The notes: generated by a model not told the origin, from the sequence alone. Positions 48,559-56,082 are shown, numbered from the stretch's first letter. The stretch is DNA of 64,000 bases from Bacteroidaceae bacterium (GCA_016280445.1 JAEEGS010000066.1:1-64000), one strand, 5' to 3'. Translations and numbers: made by a program.

Positions 48559-49269
48559 TTAGAAATACATCATCATGAAGCAACTACCAAAACAAGTGTT
48601 AAAGCATGAGCCAGAACAAGAACCCATACACGTGCCCGTACATGATGAACAATTAAATCCACATGTTCCACTACACGTTCCTGAGCATGACCCCTTGCAT
48701 CCTTTACATGTACCATCACAGGTTCCAGAGCAGGTTCCAGAGCATCCATTACAAGTACTATCACACGATCCTTTACATGTGCTAGAGCACCCTGTAGAAC
48801 ATCCGCCCGAGCACGTACCCTGACAAGTGCCGCTACAACTAGAGCACCCCGTTTTACACCCTCCAGAACATCCCGTTTTACAAGTTGTTGAGCAGCCATT
48901 ATTACATTCCCTGCAGGTTTTTACAGAAGATCCAGAACACGAACCTTGACATCCATTGCCACATGTTCTTGTACATGTGGAATAACATGTAGCATTACAG
49001 GTCTGATAACACTCATACATACAGGATCCAGAACAAGAGCCCATACATCCTTGTTTGCAACTGCCTGAACAAGCTATTTGACAACCATGTGTACATGTTG
49101 CATAACAAGTTGTATAACAAGTATTACAACCCGTGGTCGGTCGAGATTTCGCAGCAATGGATGCTACAGGGATTGTCAGAATCAATCCTCCAATAAAAGG
49201 CATTATTTTTTCCGTTGCCTTCTTAAAGAATTCTCGTCTGCTCTGTAATTGGTCTTTTCTTTCATCCAT
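48559..49269 (-). CDS. CXXX-repeat precursor peptide 5 (Tat leader)
   Basis: A 236-residue protein. Residues 1-40 form a Tat signal with QSRREFFKKA and the hydrophobic stretch IMPFIGGLILTIPVASIAA. The rest is almost wholly Cys at every fourth position separated by Gly, Ser, Thr and polar residues. It matches my memory of the NCBI 'Cys-rich peptide, CXXX repeat' family, whose members are targets of a radical SAM maturase. It is the largest precursor here, followed by tatC and preceded by tatA. Confidence 0.9.
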   Translation of the reverse strand: MDERKDQLQSRREFFKKATEKIMPFIGGLILTIPVASIAAKSRPTTGCNTCYTTCYATCTHGCQIACSGSCKQGCMGSCSGSCMYECYQTCNATCYSTCTRTCGNGCQGSCSGSSVKTCRECNNGCSTTCKTGCSGGCKTGCSSCSGTCQGTCSGGCSTGCSSTCKGSCDSTCNGCSGTCSGTCDGTCKGCKGSCSGTCSGTCGFNCSSCTGTCMGSCSGSCFNTCFGSCFMMMYF

Positions 49270-49334
49270 TTACACCTTTTTTATCTCACAAATTTTAATA
49301 CTATTATTCAATCAAAGCATAAAGTCATAGTCTT

Positions 49335-49568
49335 TTAGTCCTTCACCGCTTCTGAGACCTCTTTCTTTACCTCTTCAACAGGTTCTGAGATCTCTCTCTT
49401 CACTTCTTTGAGTGGTTCAGAAACATCCTTCACGCCTTCTTTGAAACTGCGCACACCTTGACCCATACCCTTCATCAGTTCTGGAAGCTTTTTACCGCCA
49501 AACAGAAGCAGAGCAAGACCTGCAATCAACAATAATTCGGTCGTGCCGATAAATAAAGGCTGTATCAT
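49335..49568 (-). CDS. tatA: TatA, copy 2
   Basis: A 77-residue Tat pore-forming subunit. It has one N-terminal span ([21 protein letters not shown]) with the conserved [10 protein letters not shown] hinge, followed by an amphipathic helix and a charged tail with repeated SEP..EVK units. It is nearly identical in its first 45 residues to copy 1 at 50114. The start overlaps the stop of the small modification protein by four bases, as in copy 1. Confidence 0.93.
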   Translation of the reverse strand: MIQPLFIGTTELLLIAGLALLLFGGKKLPELMKGMGQGVRSFKEGVKDVSEPLKEVKREISEPVEEVKKEVSEAVKD

Positions 49569-49849
49569 ACTTCTGAAACGACTAACGTGATTTCCAGTGT
49601 CTGGAAATTGATTTCCCAGTTTCCCTTTGGATGACTTTCCCATCCATACTTCTTTGCTTTCTCTTCCCACCAAGTTTGGAACTTAGTGCCAGTATCACCC
49701 ATGTCTTTGACGAGTTTCTCATATAACTCCGTATTGTCCGCAGTTACAATTTTTGCCAACTCAGTCAAACCATTTTTGCGTTCAAACAATGCCTGAATCT
49801 CAGCACGTTCTTCTGGGGTCACTTGCCCCACTACTTTTCTCATTTCCAT
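49565..49849 (-). CDS. CXXX peptide modification system protein, copy 2
   Basis: A 94-residue soluble protein. It contains [28 protein letters not shown], a helical region with [11 protein letters not shown], and a C-terminal WEINFQTLEITLV strand. It matches the family I recall as 'CXXX repeat peptide modification system protein'; its biochemical role is unknown. The shorter start at 49843 would give an ATGA overlap with the preceding fragment. It is highly similar to copy 1 at 50317. Confidence 0.85.
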   Translation of the reverse strand: MEMRKVVGQVTPEERAEIQALFERKNGLTELAKIVTADNTELYEKLVKDMGDTGTKFQTWWEEKAKKYGWESHPKGNWEINFQTLEITLVVSEV

Positions 49850-50127
49850 TGTTTATAGTTGTTAAAAGGGTCTAAATAATTTATTTCTTTTATCTCTTGA
49901 TTGTTACTCAGTCGAATGTCTTTTTCGTTGAGCAACTTTTGCAGATGACGCGAAGCGTTTCTTTCCACATGTGCTACTACACATTGCTGATGCGAGGGGG
50001 TGTTAAGGTCTAATGTGAGTTTCTGATTCATCCATACACAACGTTTGCACTGATAAGCATCGCAATGGCGGCAGATAGGTGCATGGTCAAGCCTCATCAA
50101 CTGTTGGTTATCATCACTTTTTGTCAT
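49840..50127 (-). CDS. C-terminal fragment of the SPASM-like maturase
   Basis: A 95-residue reading frame that corresponds to only the last 80-85 residues of the 310-residue maturase at 51184. It keeps the Cys cluster [13 protein letters not shown], then [14 protein letters not shown] and [11 protein letters not shown]. Everything upstream is missing. The ATG at 50127 overlaps the end of tatA copy 1 and has a strong GAGGAGG six bases upstream, so it could be translated. It may be a remnant of cluster duplication, or a small protein carrying just one Fe-S or Zn site. Confidence 0.75.
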   Translation of the reverse strand: MTKSDDNQQLMRLDHAPICRHCDAYQCKRCVWMNQKLTLDLNTPSHQQCVVAHVERNASRHLQKLLNEKDIRLSNNQEIKEINYLDPFNNYKQWK

Positions 50128-50320
50128 CAGAAGCCTCCTCTGTGGATGCCTTCTCCTCGTGCTCATTTGCCACAGGCTCACTCATTCCCTTCTTGAAGCT
50201 CTGCACTCCCTGTCCCAGGCCCTTCATCATCTCAGGCAGTTTCTTTCCGCCAAAGAGAAGAAGAGCCAAGCCACCAATGAGCAGCAACTCGGTCGTTCCG
50301 ATAAATAAAGGTTGTATCAT
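50114..50320 (-). CDS. tatA: TatA, copy 1
   Basis: A 68-residue TatA subunit: one span ([21 protein letters not shown]), the [10 protein letters not shown] hinge and a short amphipathic helix with a charged tail. It is coupled by an ATGA overlap to the small modification protein. Two TatA genes next to a single TatC and five RR-leader peptides indicate dosage or substrate tuning of Tat in this cluster. Confidence 0.93.
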   Translation of the reverse strand: MIQPLFIGTTELLLIGGLALLLFGGKKLPEMMKGLGQGVQSFKKGMSEPVANEHEEKASTEEASDDKK

Positions 50321-50592
50321 ACTGTTACCAAGTAGATTTCACATGTGTCAAAGTTGATTTCCCAGTTGCCGTTCTCTGCTGACTCCCACTGGTACTTCTC
50401 CGCCATTCTGTCCCACCAGCTTTGGAACTTCGAGCCAGTCTCGCCCATGTCCTTCACCAGTTTCTCGTACATTTCAGCATTGTCAGCCGTCAGAATCTTT
50501 GCCAGCTCGTTCAGTCCGTTGCGACGTTCGAAGAGTGTCTGAATCTCATTCTTCTCCTCGGGTGTCACTTGCCCCACAAGTTTCTTTGTCAT
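50317..50592 (-). CDS. CXXX peptide modification system protein, copy 1
   Basis: A 91-residue soluble protein with [47 protein letters not shown] and a C-terminal [14 protein letters not shown]. It is paralogous along its whole length to copy 2 at 49565. Two such genes and two tatA genes in the same order show a local duplication. The start follows precursor 4 by 20 bases. Confidence 0.85.
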   Translation of the reverse strand: MTKKLVGQVTPEEKNEIQTLFERRNGLNELAKILTADNAEMYEKLVKDMGETGSKFQSWWDRMAEKYQWESAENGNWEINFDTCEIYLVTV

Positions 50593-50612
50593 ATAATTTA
50601 CTTATTATATTA

Positions 50613-51182
50613 TTATTTCCTATTTGTATTTTTACATGTAGCCGCACAACTTCCACCACATGAATTGCCACACATACTGTCACAAGTTCCATTACAGTGA
50701 TGGCTGCACGTTTTAGCACATTGCGTAGTACAAGCATCCATACAACTTCTCTCACAAGTATTTTTGCATGTCTGGTTGCATGTGTAAGCACACTCACTGG
50801 AACAACTGTATCTGCATGAATTGGCCTTTTCTTTTACCGAATCCACGTTTGTACTGTCTCTGTCACCATGCTTATGTTTCAATTCATGTGCAGTTTGGCT
50901 GGAGCAACTATTTCCACATGTGTTTCTACAACTTTCAGCACAACCTCTCACACAAGAATTACCACATTCGTTACATCCATTCATACTACTACGGGCGCAA
51001 GTTCCATCGCAAGCAGCACCGCACGACGTAAAGCAGCCAGCATAGCATGTACTTCGGCAGGTTCCCCCACATCCATTTATAGCATTTGCAATAATGGAAC
51101 TAGATGGTAATGCAGACAATGCGACCAACGGCATTATCCTCGACATCTTCTTGAAGAAATTCCGTCTGCTGATTATATCCAT
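50613..51182 (-). CDS. CXXX-repeat precursor peptide 4 (Tat leader)
   Basis: A 189-residue precursor. The Tat signal has SRRNFFKKM, then MPLVALSALPSSSIIANA with an ANA-type cleavage site. Two CXXX blocks follow, separated by about 27 residues without Cys that are rich in His, Lys and Asp. I chose the ATG at 51182, one base from the maturase stop; an upstream ATG would overlap that gene. It is the only precursor with a split repeat domain. Confidence 0.88.
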   Translation of the reverse strand: MDIISRRNFFKKMSRIMPLVALSALPSSSIIANAINGCGGTCRSTCYAGCFTSCGAACDGTCARSSMNGCNECGNSCVRGCAESCRNTCGNSCSSQTAHELKHKHGDRDSTNVDSVKEKANSCRYSCSSECAYTCNQTCKNTCERSCMDACTTQCAKTCSHHCNGTCDSMCGNSCGGSCAATCKNTNRK

Positions 51183-51183
51183 A

Positions 51184-52116
51184 TTACCAGTCCTCTCTAA
51201 CGTCAAATGGATCCAAATAATCTATTTCTTTTATTTCTTCGTGTTCAGGTAAGAACGTTCCATGCTTGCGGATGTTGTGCTGGAGTTCTCTTGAAGCATT
51301 CCGTTCCAGATGTGCCACCACACATTGCTCATGTGAAGGCGTGTTCACCTCAAGCGTGGTCTTGCGGTTCAGCCAGATACAACGCTTGCATTGCCATGCA
51401 TCGCAATGACGACAAATCGGAGCATACGACAATTTGTATAGTTGCTTGTTCTTGATGTCAAGCCCCTGTTCCAAGTCACCGATGCTGTCAGCCTCATCGT
51501 CATAGTAGAACGCAGGACAAACGTAGAACTTGCCGTTAGGCGCAAGTGTGATGCTGGTGTCGCCAGCCCCGCAGTTGTTCATTTGAGAGAGCATCATGCG
51601 GTCAGTCAAGAGGTTCAATTGCGGAGATTTGCCTTCCACGTACAGTTTCTCCACTTCCGCTGAAAGCGCAGCGAGCACTTTCTTGTAGGCATCAAAGTCT
51701 TCATCCGTGAAGGTCTCCACATCCGTCAAGACCACATTCAACCTTGGTGCACCTTTCAGCATGGCAACCACCTCTTTTTGGTGGGCAAACAACTCCTGTT
51801 TCCCGATTCTCAGCACAACAGGGATGTCCGTCTGTACCGCCTCTATCTTGTTCATCACCAGCACATCGGCATCCTCCGCCATCGGCTTTATCTTCGAATG
51901 GTCGATGCTCTCAATCACCTCTTTGTATTCGTCAGGCAACTCGTAATCAGGATAGACATACTGAATCATTAGATTCTCCATCATTCCGAAACGGATGCCT
52001 TGCCTCAAAGTATCAAGAGAGATGAGTTTTCTTTCCTTCTTGGGGGCTTCATAATGACAAAACGATGTGCTCGTCTCGTCCAACAATATAATAAGGTATT
52101 GCAACATGACTTTCAA
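51184..52116 (-). CDS. CXXX peptide maturase, SPASM-like without radical SAM core
   Basis: A 310-residue protein. The first 175 residues show no CxxxCxxC cluster. Residues about 175-290 carry a SPASM-like set of cysteines: NNCGAGDTSITLAPNGKFYVCPAF, then ICRHCDAWQCKRC and a final EQCVVAH. This fits the family I recall as 'CXXX repeat peptide maturase'. It is translationally coupled (ATGA overlap) to the radical SAM enzyme upstream, suggesting a two-subunit maturase. Its C-terminus is duplicated as the fragment at 49840. Confidence 0.87.
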   Translation of the reverse strand: MKVMLQYLIILLDETSTSFCHYEAPKKERKLISLDTLRQGIRFGMMENLMIQYVYPDYELPDEYKEVIESIDHSKIKPMAEDADVLVMNKIEAVQTDIPVVLRIGKQELFAHQKEVVAMLKGAPRLNVVLTDVETFTDEDFDAYKKVLAALSAEVEKLYVEGKSPQLNLLTDRMMLSQMNNCGAGDTSITLAPNGKFYVCPAFYYDDEADSIGDLEQGLDIKNKQLYKLSYAPICRHCDAWQCKRCIWLNRKTTLEVNTPSHEQCVVAHLERNASRELQHNIRKHGTFLPEHEEIKEIDYLDPFDVREDW

Positions 52117-53345
52117 CAGATTACATCGTTCGACTTCTTTTTATTTTTCTCAAACTCCTCACGTTGTCCTTCCAACTCCAACTTGCGGTACAGTTTGTTC
52201 CAGTAGTAGTTGTTGGCACGCACACGTGCTTTATGCATCTTACAAATGGCGGTTGCACGCTGATAGATAGTATTCGTATCGGCGGCATCATAGTTCTCAC
52301 CTTGGCACCATGCACAGCCACTTGCCACTTCACAATCAATGCACTCTTGTGGTGACTGAGTGGTTCTATCCAATGTCAAGAACGGACGGAGTTTGTTCTT
52401 GTCAATGCCATCATGTATATTCCCAATAATGACAGGCTTCTTTGAACGGAGAGAGTAGGCAGCAAAGCGAGTGCAGGGGTAGAAATTGCCAGCAGCATCT
52501 ATAGAGAGCATCTTCCCTGCGCCACACCAGTTTTGGTTCTCTCTTTCTATATCAAGGGGTTTACCTAAATACTCAGAAAAGAATGAACAAGCATAATCGG
52601 TATAATATCCGCCATCAATAATACCATCTGCCAACTGCATCAACTGCTCTTCAAAGAGTTTGTCATCTCCTTCATTCCACACATCTTCAAACACGCAGTT
52701 GATGTTCACCTCGTGGATGCCAAGCGAGTACAGATGCAGCACACTTTCCTTAATGTATGGGATGTCCGCAGAACTGATGGTCACTTTGGTAGCAGCATTC
52801 GGGAACTGTTGCAACCAAAGCGGAATGTTACGCGCTACATCTTTATACGAACCACGCTCAGAATGTTTATACACTCTATTCAAGTCATGCTTCAACTCCG
52901 TACCATCAATAGTGACACCGATACTCAGATGGTTACGATTCTTCTCTATATACCGTTGTACTTTCTCCTCATGATAGTTTATTCCATTGGTCGAAAAAGA
53001 GAATCTGTATGAGTTGAACCAATGATGATTTCGACGGAACATCTCATTCTTCAAATAGTCGCAGATTTTGTCTATCAGGTCTATTTCCAAGAATGGTTCT
53101 CCACCTATAAAGTCCCATATGACAGCCTCTTCTCGAAAATCTCCTTCATGCCCCAATATATAGTCAATGGCTTCCTTTGCCACACTCCATGGCATTCTTT
53201 CTTTCGCATTCTTACCTACAAGGTAACAATACTTACAAGCAAGTTGACAATCTTTCGTGACAATAAACGTGATATTCTTAGAAGCTCCTTCTTGCCATGT
53301 GTTAGACTGTTCTCTAATTGTATAGTCAGACATAACAACAAACAC
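52113..53345 (-). CDS. Radical SAM/SPASM maturase of CXXX peptides
   Basis: A 410-residue radical SAM enzyme. The 4Fe-4S site is CQLACKYC near residue 34, GGEPFL near 77 binds SAM, and the C-terminal SPASM cysteines appear in NWCGAGKM, FYPCTRF, CIDCEVASGCAWC and a late C. Such enzymes make thioether or carbon-carbon crosslinks in peptides; here the targets are probably the Cys-repeat precursors. It follows precursor 3 by only five bases and overlaps the SPASM-like partner. Translation may begin at the ATG at 53345 or at 53333. Confidence 0.92.
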   Translation of the reverse strand: MFVVMSDYTIREQSNTWQEGASKNITFIVTKDCQLACKYCYLVGKNAKERMPWSVAKEAIDYILGHEGDFREEAVIWDFIGGEPFLEIDLIDKICDYLKNEMFRRNHHWFNSYRFSFSTNGINYHEEKVQRYIEKNRNHLSIGVTIDGTELKHDLNRVYKHSERGSYKDVARNIPLWLQQFPNAATKVTISSADIPYIKESVLHLYSLGIHEVNINCVFEDVWNEGDDKLFEEQLMQLADGIIDGGYYTDYACSFFSEYLGKPLDIERENQNWCGAGKMLSIDAAGNFYPCTRFAAYSLRSKKPVIIGNIHDGIDKNKLRPFLTLDRTTQSPQECIDCEVASGCAWCQGENYDAADTNTIYQRATAICKMHKARVRANNYYWNKLYRKLELEGQREEFEKNKKKSNDVIC

Positions 53346-53350
53346 AGAAA

Positions 53351-54058
53351 TTATAAAACACTTATATTAACAGCTCTACATCCACCACTACATGCACCAC
53401 TACAAGTAAAGTAGCATCCTCCAGAGCATGTGGTATCGCACCCAAATCTACATGTACCTGTACATGTTCCAGTACAACTCGTACATGCCGAAGAGCATCC
53501 TCCTGTACAATATCCGCTACACCCTCCAGAACATCCAGTTCCGCATCCTCCTGTACATGTAGAAGTACATGATGAGCCACCACAACTGCCTGTACAAGAT
53601 GTACTACAACCACCTTTGCATGCTCCAGTACAAGTTGTAGAACAACCACCTTTGCATGCCCCAGTACAAGTTGTAGAACAACCTGAAGAGCAACTACTTG
53701 CACAACCCGAGCATGTTCCTGACGATGTTCCTTTACATGTCGTCGTACATGCTGTATCACACCCTCCTTTGCATGTGTTATAACAAGAAGAGCATGATGT
53801 TGAACCCGTGGAAGAACCCGAGCATGCTCCAGTACATGAGCTTGTACAACTGCCTGTACAGCCACCTTCACAATCATTCATACATGAAGCCGTACATTCG
53901 CCACAGCCTTCGTCATCTTTACTACATGACACGAGTGCCGTTGATAACACACTTGGTCCTAACGTAATAGCACCAATAAAAGGCAATACTTTTTTGGCTG
54001 CCTGCTTGAAGAAATCTCGCCTATTTTGAATTTCTTCCTCATTTATTCGCTTAGTCAT
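53351..54058 (-). CDS. CXXX-repeat precursor peptide 3 (Tat leader, lipobox)
   Basis: A 235-residue precursor. The Tat motif is QNRRDFFKQA; the h-region PFIGAITLGPSVLSTALVSC ends in LVSC, which fits a lipobox, so this peptide may become a lipoprotein. Cys then occurs every fourth residue with Gly, Ser and Thr between, including an internal 12-residue tandem duplication. A strong terminator precedes it (54097), and no clear -7 box was seen in the short gap. It is the precursor directly next to the radical SAM gene. Confidence 0.9.
   Translation of the reverse strand: MTKRINEEEIQNRRDFFKQAAKKVLPFIGAITLGPSVLSTALVSCSKDDEGCGECTASCMNDCEGGCTGSCTSSCTGACSGSSTGSTSCSSCYNTCKGGCDTACTTTCKGTSSGTCSGCASSCSSGCSTTCTGACKGGCSTTCTGACKGGCSTSCTGSCGGSSCTSTCTGGCGTGCSGGCSGYCTGGCSSACTSCTGTCTGTCRFGCDTTCSGGCYFTCSGACSGGCRAVNISVL
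53608..53679 (-). repeat. 36-bp tandem repeat inside precursor 3
   Basis: Two 36-base units (53608-53643 and 53644-53679) differ at one position and encode a duplicated 12-residue CXXX segment. Three-codon multiples keep the Cys phase, showing that the repeat domain grows by unequal exchange. Confidence 0.85.
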
Positions 54059-54096
54059 ATTTATAATAACGTAAATGTTAAAACGATATCTTTCTC

Positions 54097-54136
54097 AAAA
54101 AAGGTTTGTGGAGTATCAGATACCACAAATCCTTTT
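54097..54136 (-). terminator. Terminator between precursors 2 and 3
   Basis: On the minus strand AAAAGG.TTTGTGG pairs with CCACAAACCTTTTTT around a short loop, ending in six T. It lies 29 bases after the stop of precursor 2, so genes beyond it need read-through or their own promoter. Confidence 0.85.
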
Positions 54137-54165
54137 CCAAGAGATCAAAAGTCCGAAATCAACGA

Positions 54166-54426
54166 TTAGTTTGCCAAATTGGTTGCACTACAATGTGTAG
54201 AGCACCAGCTTTTACAGGTACCCTTACAGATGTTTTGGCAAGTTGTAGTACATCCATTCATACAGTTAGCAACACACGATTGACAAGTTGTCGTCTCGAG
54301 CGCATGTACAATGCTTGGAGTACTTGCAAAAGCAATTGCCGCAATTACAGGAAGAGTACTCTTGGCTGCCTTCTTGAAGAACTCACGACGGCTCTGGAGT
54401 TCTTCGTTATTCTTCTTTTTCTCCAT
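54166..54426 (-). CDS. CXXX-repeat precursor peptide 2 (Tat leader)
   Basis: An 86-residue precursor, the smallest. The leader has LQSRREFFKKAAK and PVIAAIAFASTPSIVHA with an AxA-like site (VHA). The core has nine Cys at exact four-residue spacing. The compact core makes it the simplest substrate for working out the modification. An inter-gene hairpin lies upstream and a terminator downstream. Confidence 0.88.
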   Translation of the reverse strand: MEKKKNNEELQSRREFFKKAAKSTLPVIAAIAFASTPSIVHALETTTCQSCVANCMNGCTTTCQNICKGTCKSWCSTHCSATNLAN

Positions 54427-54488
54427 AATAATAGTTTGAGATTAATTTTTCGCCTATAGACTTCCCGAGATTCAGCATTATACTTATA

Positions 54489-54521
54489 GGATGTAGGAGT
54501 CTGTACAAAGTACACATCCTT
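54489..54521 (-). promoter_or_regulatory. Hairpin upstream of precursor 2
   Basis: On the minus strand AGGATGT pairs with ACATCCT, enclosing a second small stem (TGTAC/GTACA). There is no T-run. Together with the hairpin at 54906 it sets precursor genes apart from each other and may act as an mRNA processing or stability element. Confidence 0.5.
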
Positions 54522-54540
54522 TCAAAATTAACAATGCGAG

Positions 54541-54888
54541 TCACTTGCTCGAATCAGTACAACTATCAGAGCAACTGCCAGAACAACTCTTAGAACAACT
54601 ACCAGAACAACTTCCCTTACACCATCCTTGACAATTATCGCGGCACTGAGCCATGCATCCTCCCGTGCACCATGACATGCAACTGCCAGAGCACGTTCCT
54701 ACGCACGTGTTTATGCACATTCCTGAACATCCGAACATACACCCCATAGGTGTAGGTGTTTTTGCTCTAATCAAAGTTGGAGAAAAAGAAAGTAAAATTA
54801 CGCCTAAAATAGGCAATGCACCCTTTGCTGCTTTCTTGAAGAATTCTCGTCTTGATTGGAGTACATCCTTCTTTCTTATTTCATTCAT
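54541..54888 (-). CDS. CXXX-repeat precursor peptide 1 (Tat leader)
   Basis: A 115-residue precursor. The leader shows LQSRREFFKKAAK and LPILGVILLSFSPTLIRA. The core has 16 Cys at a perfect period of four and ends in a short Ser/Lys tail. I chose the ATG at 54888 (AAAGAAA ribosome-binding site). A longer in-frame start at 54993 would run into the LysM gene and place the Tat signal internally. It is the first precursor after the LysM lipoprotein. Confidence 0.88.
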   Translation of the reverse strand: MNEIRKKDVLQSRREFFKKAAKGALPILGVILLSFSPTLIRAKTPTPMGCMFGCSGMCINTCVGTCSGSCMSWCTGGCMAQCRDNCQGWCKGSCSGSCSKSCSGSCSDSCTDSSK

Positions 54889-54905
54889 TTTCTTTAATGT
54901 TTCTA

Positions 54906-54938
54906 ATCCTTCCTGCAATTTGAATTTGCAGGAAGGAT
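54906..54938 (-). promoter_or_regulatory. Perfect 13-bp hairpin before precursor 1
   Basis: ATCCTTCCTGCAA pairs with TTGCAGGAAGGAT around a 7-base loop, between the LysM gene stop and the precursor 1 start. There is no T-run after it, so it is more likely an intercistronic stabiliser or processing site than a terminator. Confidence 0.7.
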
Positions 54939-54958
54939 CTGTTAATAACTTACATATA

Positions 54959-55567
54959 CTATTCATCCAAATAAATAACCACCTTCTGTCCACGAGTTAA
55001 GACGGGGCTTGTCAATTTGTTCCACTTTAGGATGTCAGGCACAGATACTTCATACATCTTTGCCAATTCCGAAGCATTCTTTTCATTACTTACTTCATGG
55101 GTAATCCTCATCACAGGTCTTTCTGTAACCTTTGTATTCTGATTCTGCTGATTATAGCCAGACATTCCTTGCTGACCATTATACCCTTCCTGATTATTGC
55201 TAGGTTGATAATCTGAGGGGAAAAGAGGTGTACCTTCTACGATATAACTATTTTGGCCATAGAAAAAGAAATAAAGGAATTTGCTTTTAACAACACCATC
55301 AGCCAATGCTATAGCACCTGGGCACTGCTCTATTGCTTTATCTATTGCCTCTTTAAGATTCGGTGAACCGATGGGAATAGAAAGAATAATAGGCTTTTTA
55401 TCCACACCTTTTACTCTCGTTGTTCCTCTTACAAGGTCTGTTGGTTGATTACCAATAGGTACATTTTTTGTAGAAATAACTGTAAAGTCCGTCAAACGGT
55501 CCGTACAACTTTGGGTAGCAAGTCCTAACAGGGCAACTACAGCAATAAAAAGTTTCTTGCAAATCAT
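54959..55567 (-). CDS. LysM-type lipoprotein at the head of the Cys-peptide cluster
   Basis: A 202-residue predicted lipoprotein with lipobox TQSC (Cys21). The middle part is a compact domain with IILSIPIGSPNLKEAIDKAIEQCPGAIALADG. A Gln/Asn-rich linker follows, then a LysM-like unit at about 158-200 (NASELAKMYEVSVPDILKWNKLTSPVLTRGQKVVIYL). It would bind peptidoglycan or related glycans in the periplasm. It lies directly before precursor 1 on the same strand, which suggests a role in anchoring or delivering the exported peptides. Confidence 0.75.
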   Translation of the reverse strand: MICKKLFIAVVALLGLATQSCTDRLTDFTVISTKNVPIGNQPTDLVRGTTRVKGVDKKPIILSIPIGSPNLKEAIDKAIEQCPGAIALADGVVKSKFLYFFFYGQNSYIVEGTPLFPSDYQPSNNQEGYNGQQGMSGYNQQNQNTKVTERPVMRITHEVSNEKNASELAKMYEVSVPDILKWNKLTSPVLTRGQKVVIYLDE

Positions 55568-56050
55568 AATAGCAATTTTTTATATTGCCTATAAGTCTCC
55601 TGATTCGGCTAATAGTTAAAGATTTAGGTTAAGCCCATAGATACAAAAAACGTGAGACCTGTATTCGCCACCCGTCCCACGTTCCGAGGCTCCTGAGAAT
55701 TGCCCATGCAGTCAGAACGAGCAACTCTAAGACCTCACGCCGATATATTATATAGTACACCTCATGCACTGCCATCTTATAATAGAGCAACACACTTCTC
55801 CTGCATGAGGGAAGGTTTGTGCTTTATATAAATAATGTGTACAATGAGGGCAGTCATATAACATACCCATGAGCATCTATCGTTGCATTGTCCGTTGACT
55901 GCGTTAGAAATTTTCTCAGGATTTCAGAACGTCAAGAACAAAGCGCGTGATAAACGCTTTTTCCATATATGGTATCCCCACGGCACTGGTTCGCCACAGC
56001 GAAGGAGCCTTTCCCGCCACTCAAAAGGTGGCTTCGGCGTGAAGATGGGG
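55568..56050 (-). promoter_or_regulatory. Long structured leader of the Cys-peptide cluster
   Basis: About 480 bases without a convincing protein gene separate the promoter at 56051 from the LysM gene. Two alternative pairings are visible: CCTCATGCA (55760-55768) with TGCATGAGG (55802-55810), or the adjoining ACTGCC (55768-55773) with GGCAGT (55849-55854). They share a base, so they exclude each other. A terminator-ended RNA candidate follows at 55643-55739. A small reading frame at 55969-56163 is not supported. Confidence 0.5.
55643..55739 (-). ncRNA. Terminator-ended structured RNA candidate
   Basis: Read on the minus strand, the 5' CGTGAG and 3' CTCACG close the element, and the 3' strand is followed at once by TTTTTTGT. 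Inside, GAGTTGC pairs with GCAATTC, and the remaining GC-rich arm can form further stems, giving a multibranched fold of about 90 bases. It may be an independent small RNA or a leader attenuator for the LysM and Cys-peptide genes. I could not match it to a known family by eye. Confidence 0.5.
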
Positions 56051-56082
56051 CAAAGATAAAGGTTTTGACAGAAACTTCCAAA
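56051..56082 (-). promoter_or_regulatory. Promoter reading toward the Cys-peptide cluster
   Basis: TATCTTTG at 56051-56058 and TTTG at 56079-56082 on the minus strand, with a 20-base spacer. It is the nearest good promoter upstream of the LysM gene. Confidence 0.65.

Noticed and set aside
53430..53783. Pro/His/Val-rich reading frames opposite the Cys-repeat genes (also near 48575)
   Set aside because: The regular codon pattern of CXXX repeats leaves the antisense frames open automatically; no leader or ribosome-binding site was seen.
48559..54888. Metallothionein or cell-wall repeat proteins instead of modified peptides
   Set aside because: Considered because of the high Cys content, but the strict spacing, Tat leaders and adjacent radical SAM maturase fit the CXXX peptide families better.
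54889..54993. Longer N-terminus for precursor 1
   Set aside because: It would include the intercistronic hairpin and overlap the LysM gene, and would move the Tat motif away from the N-terminus.
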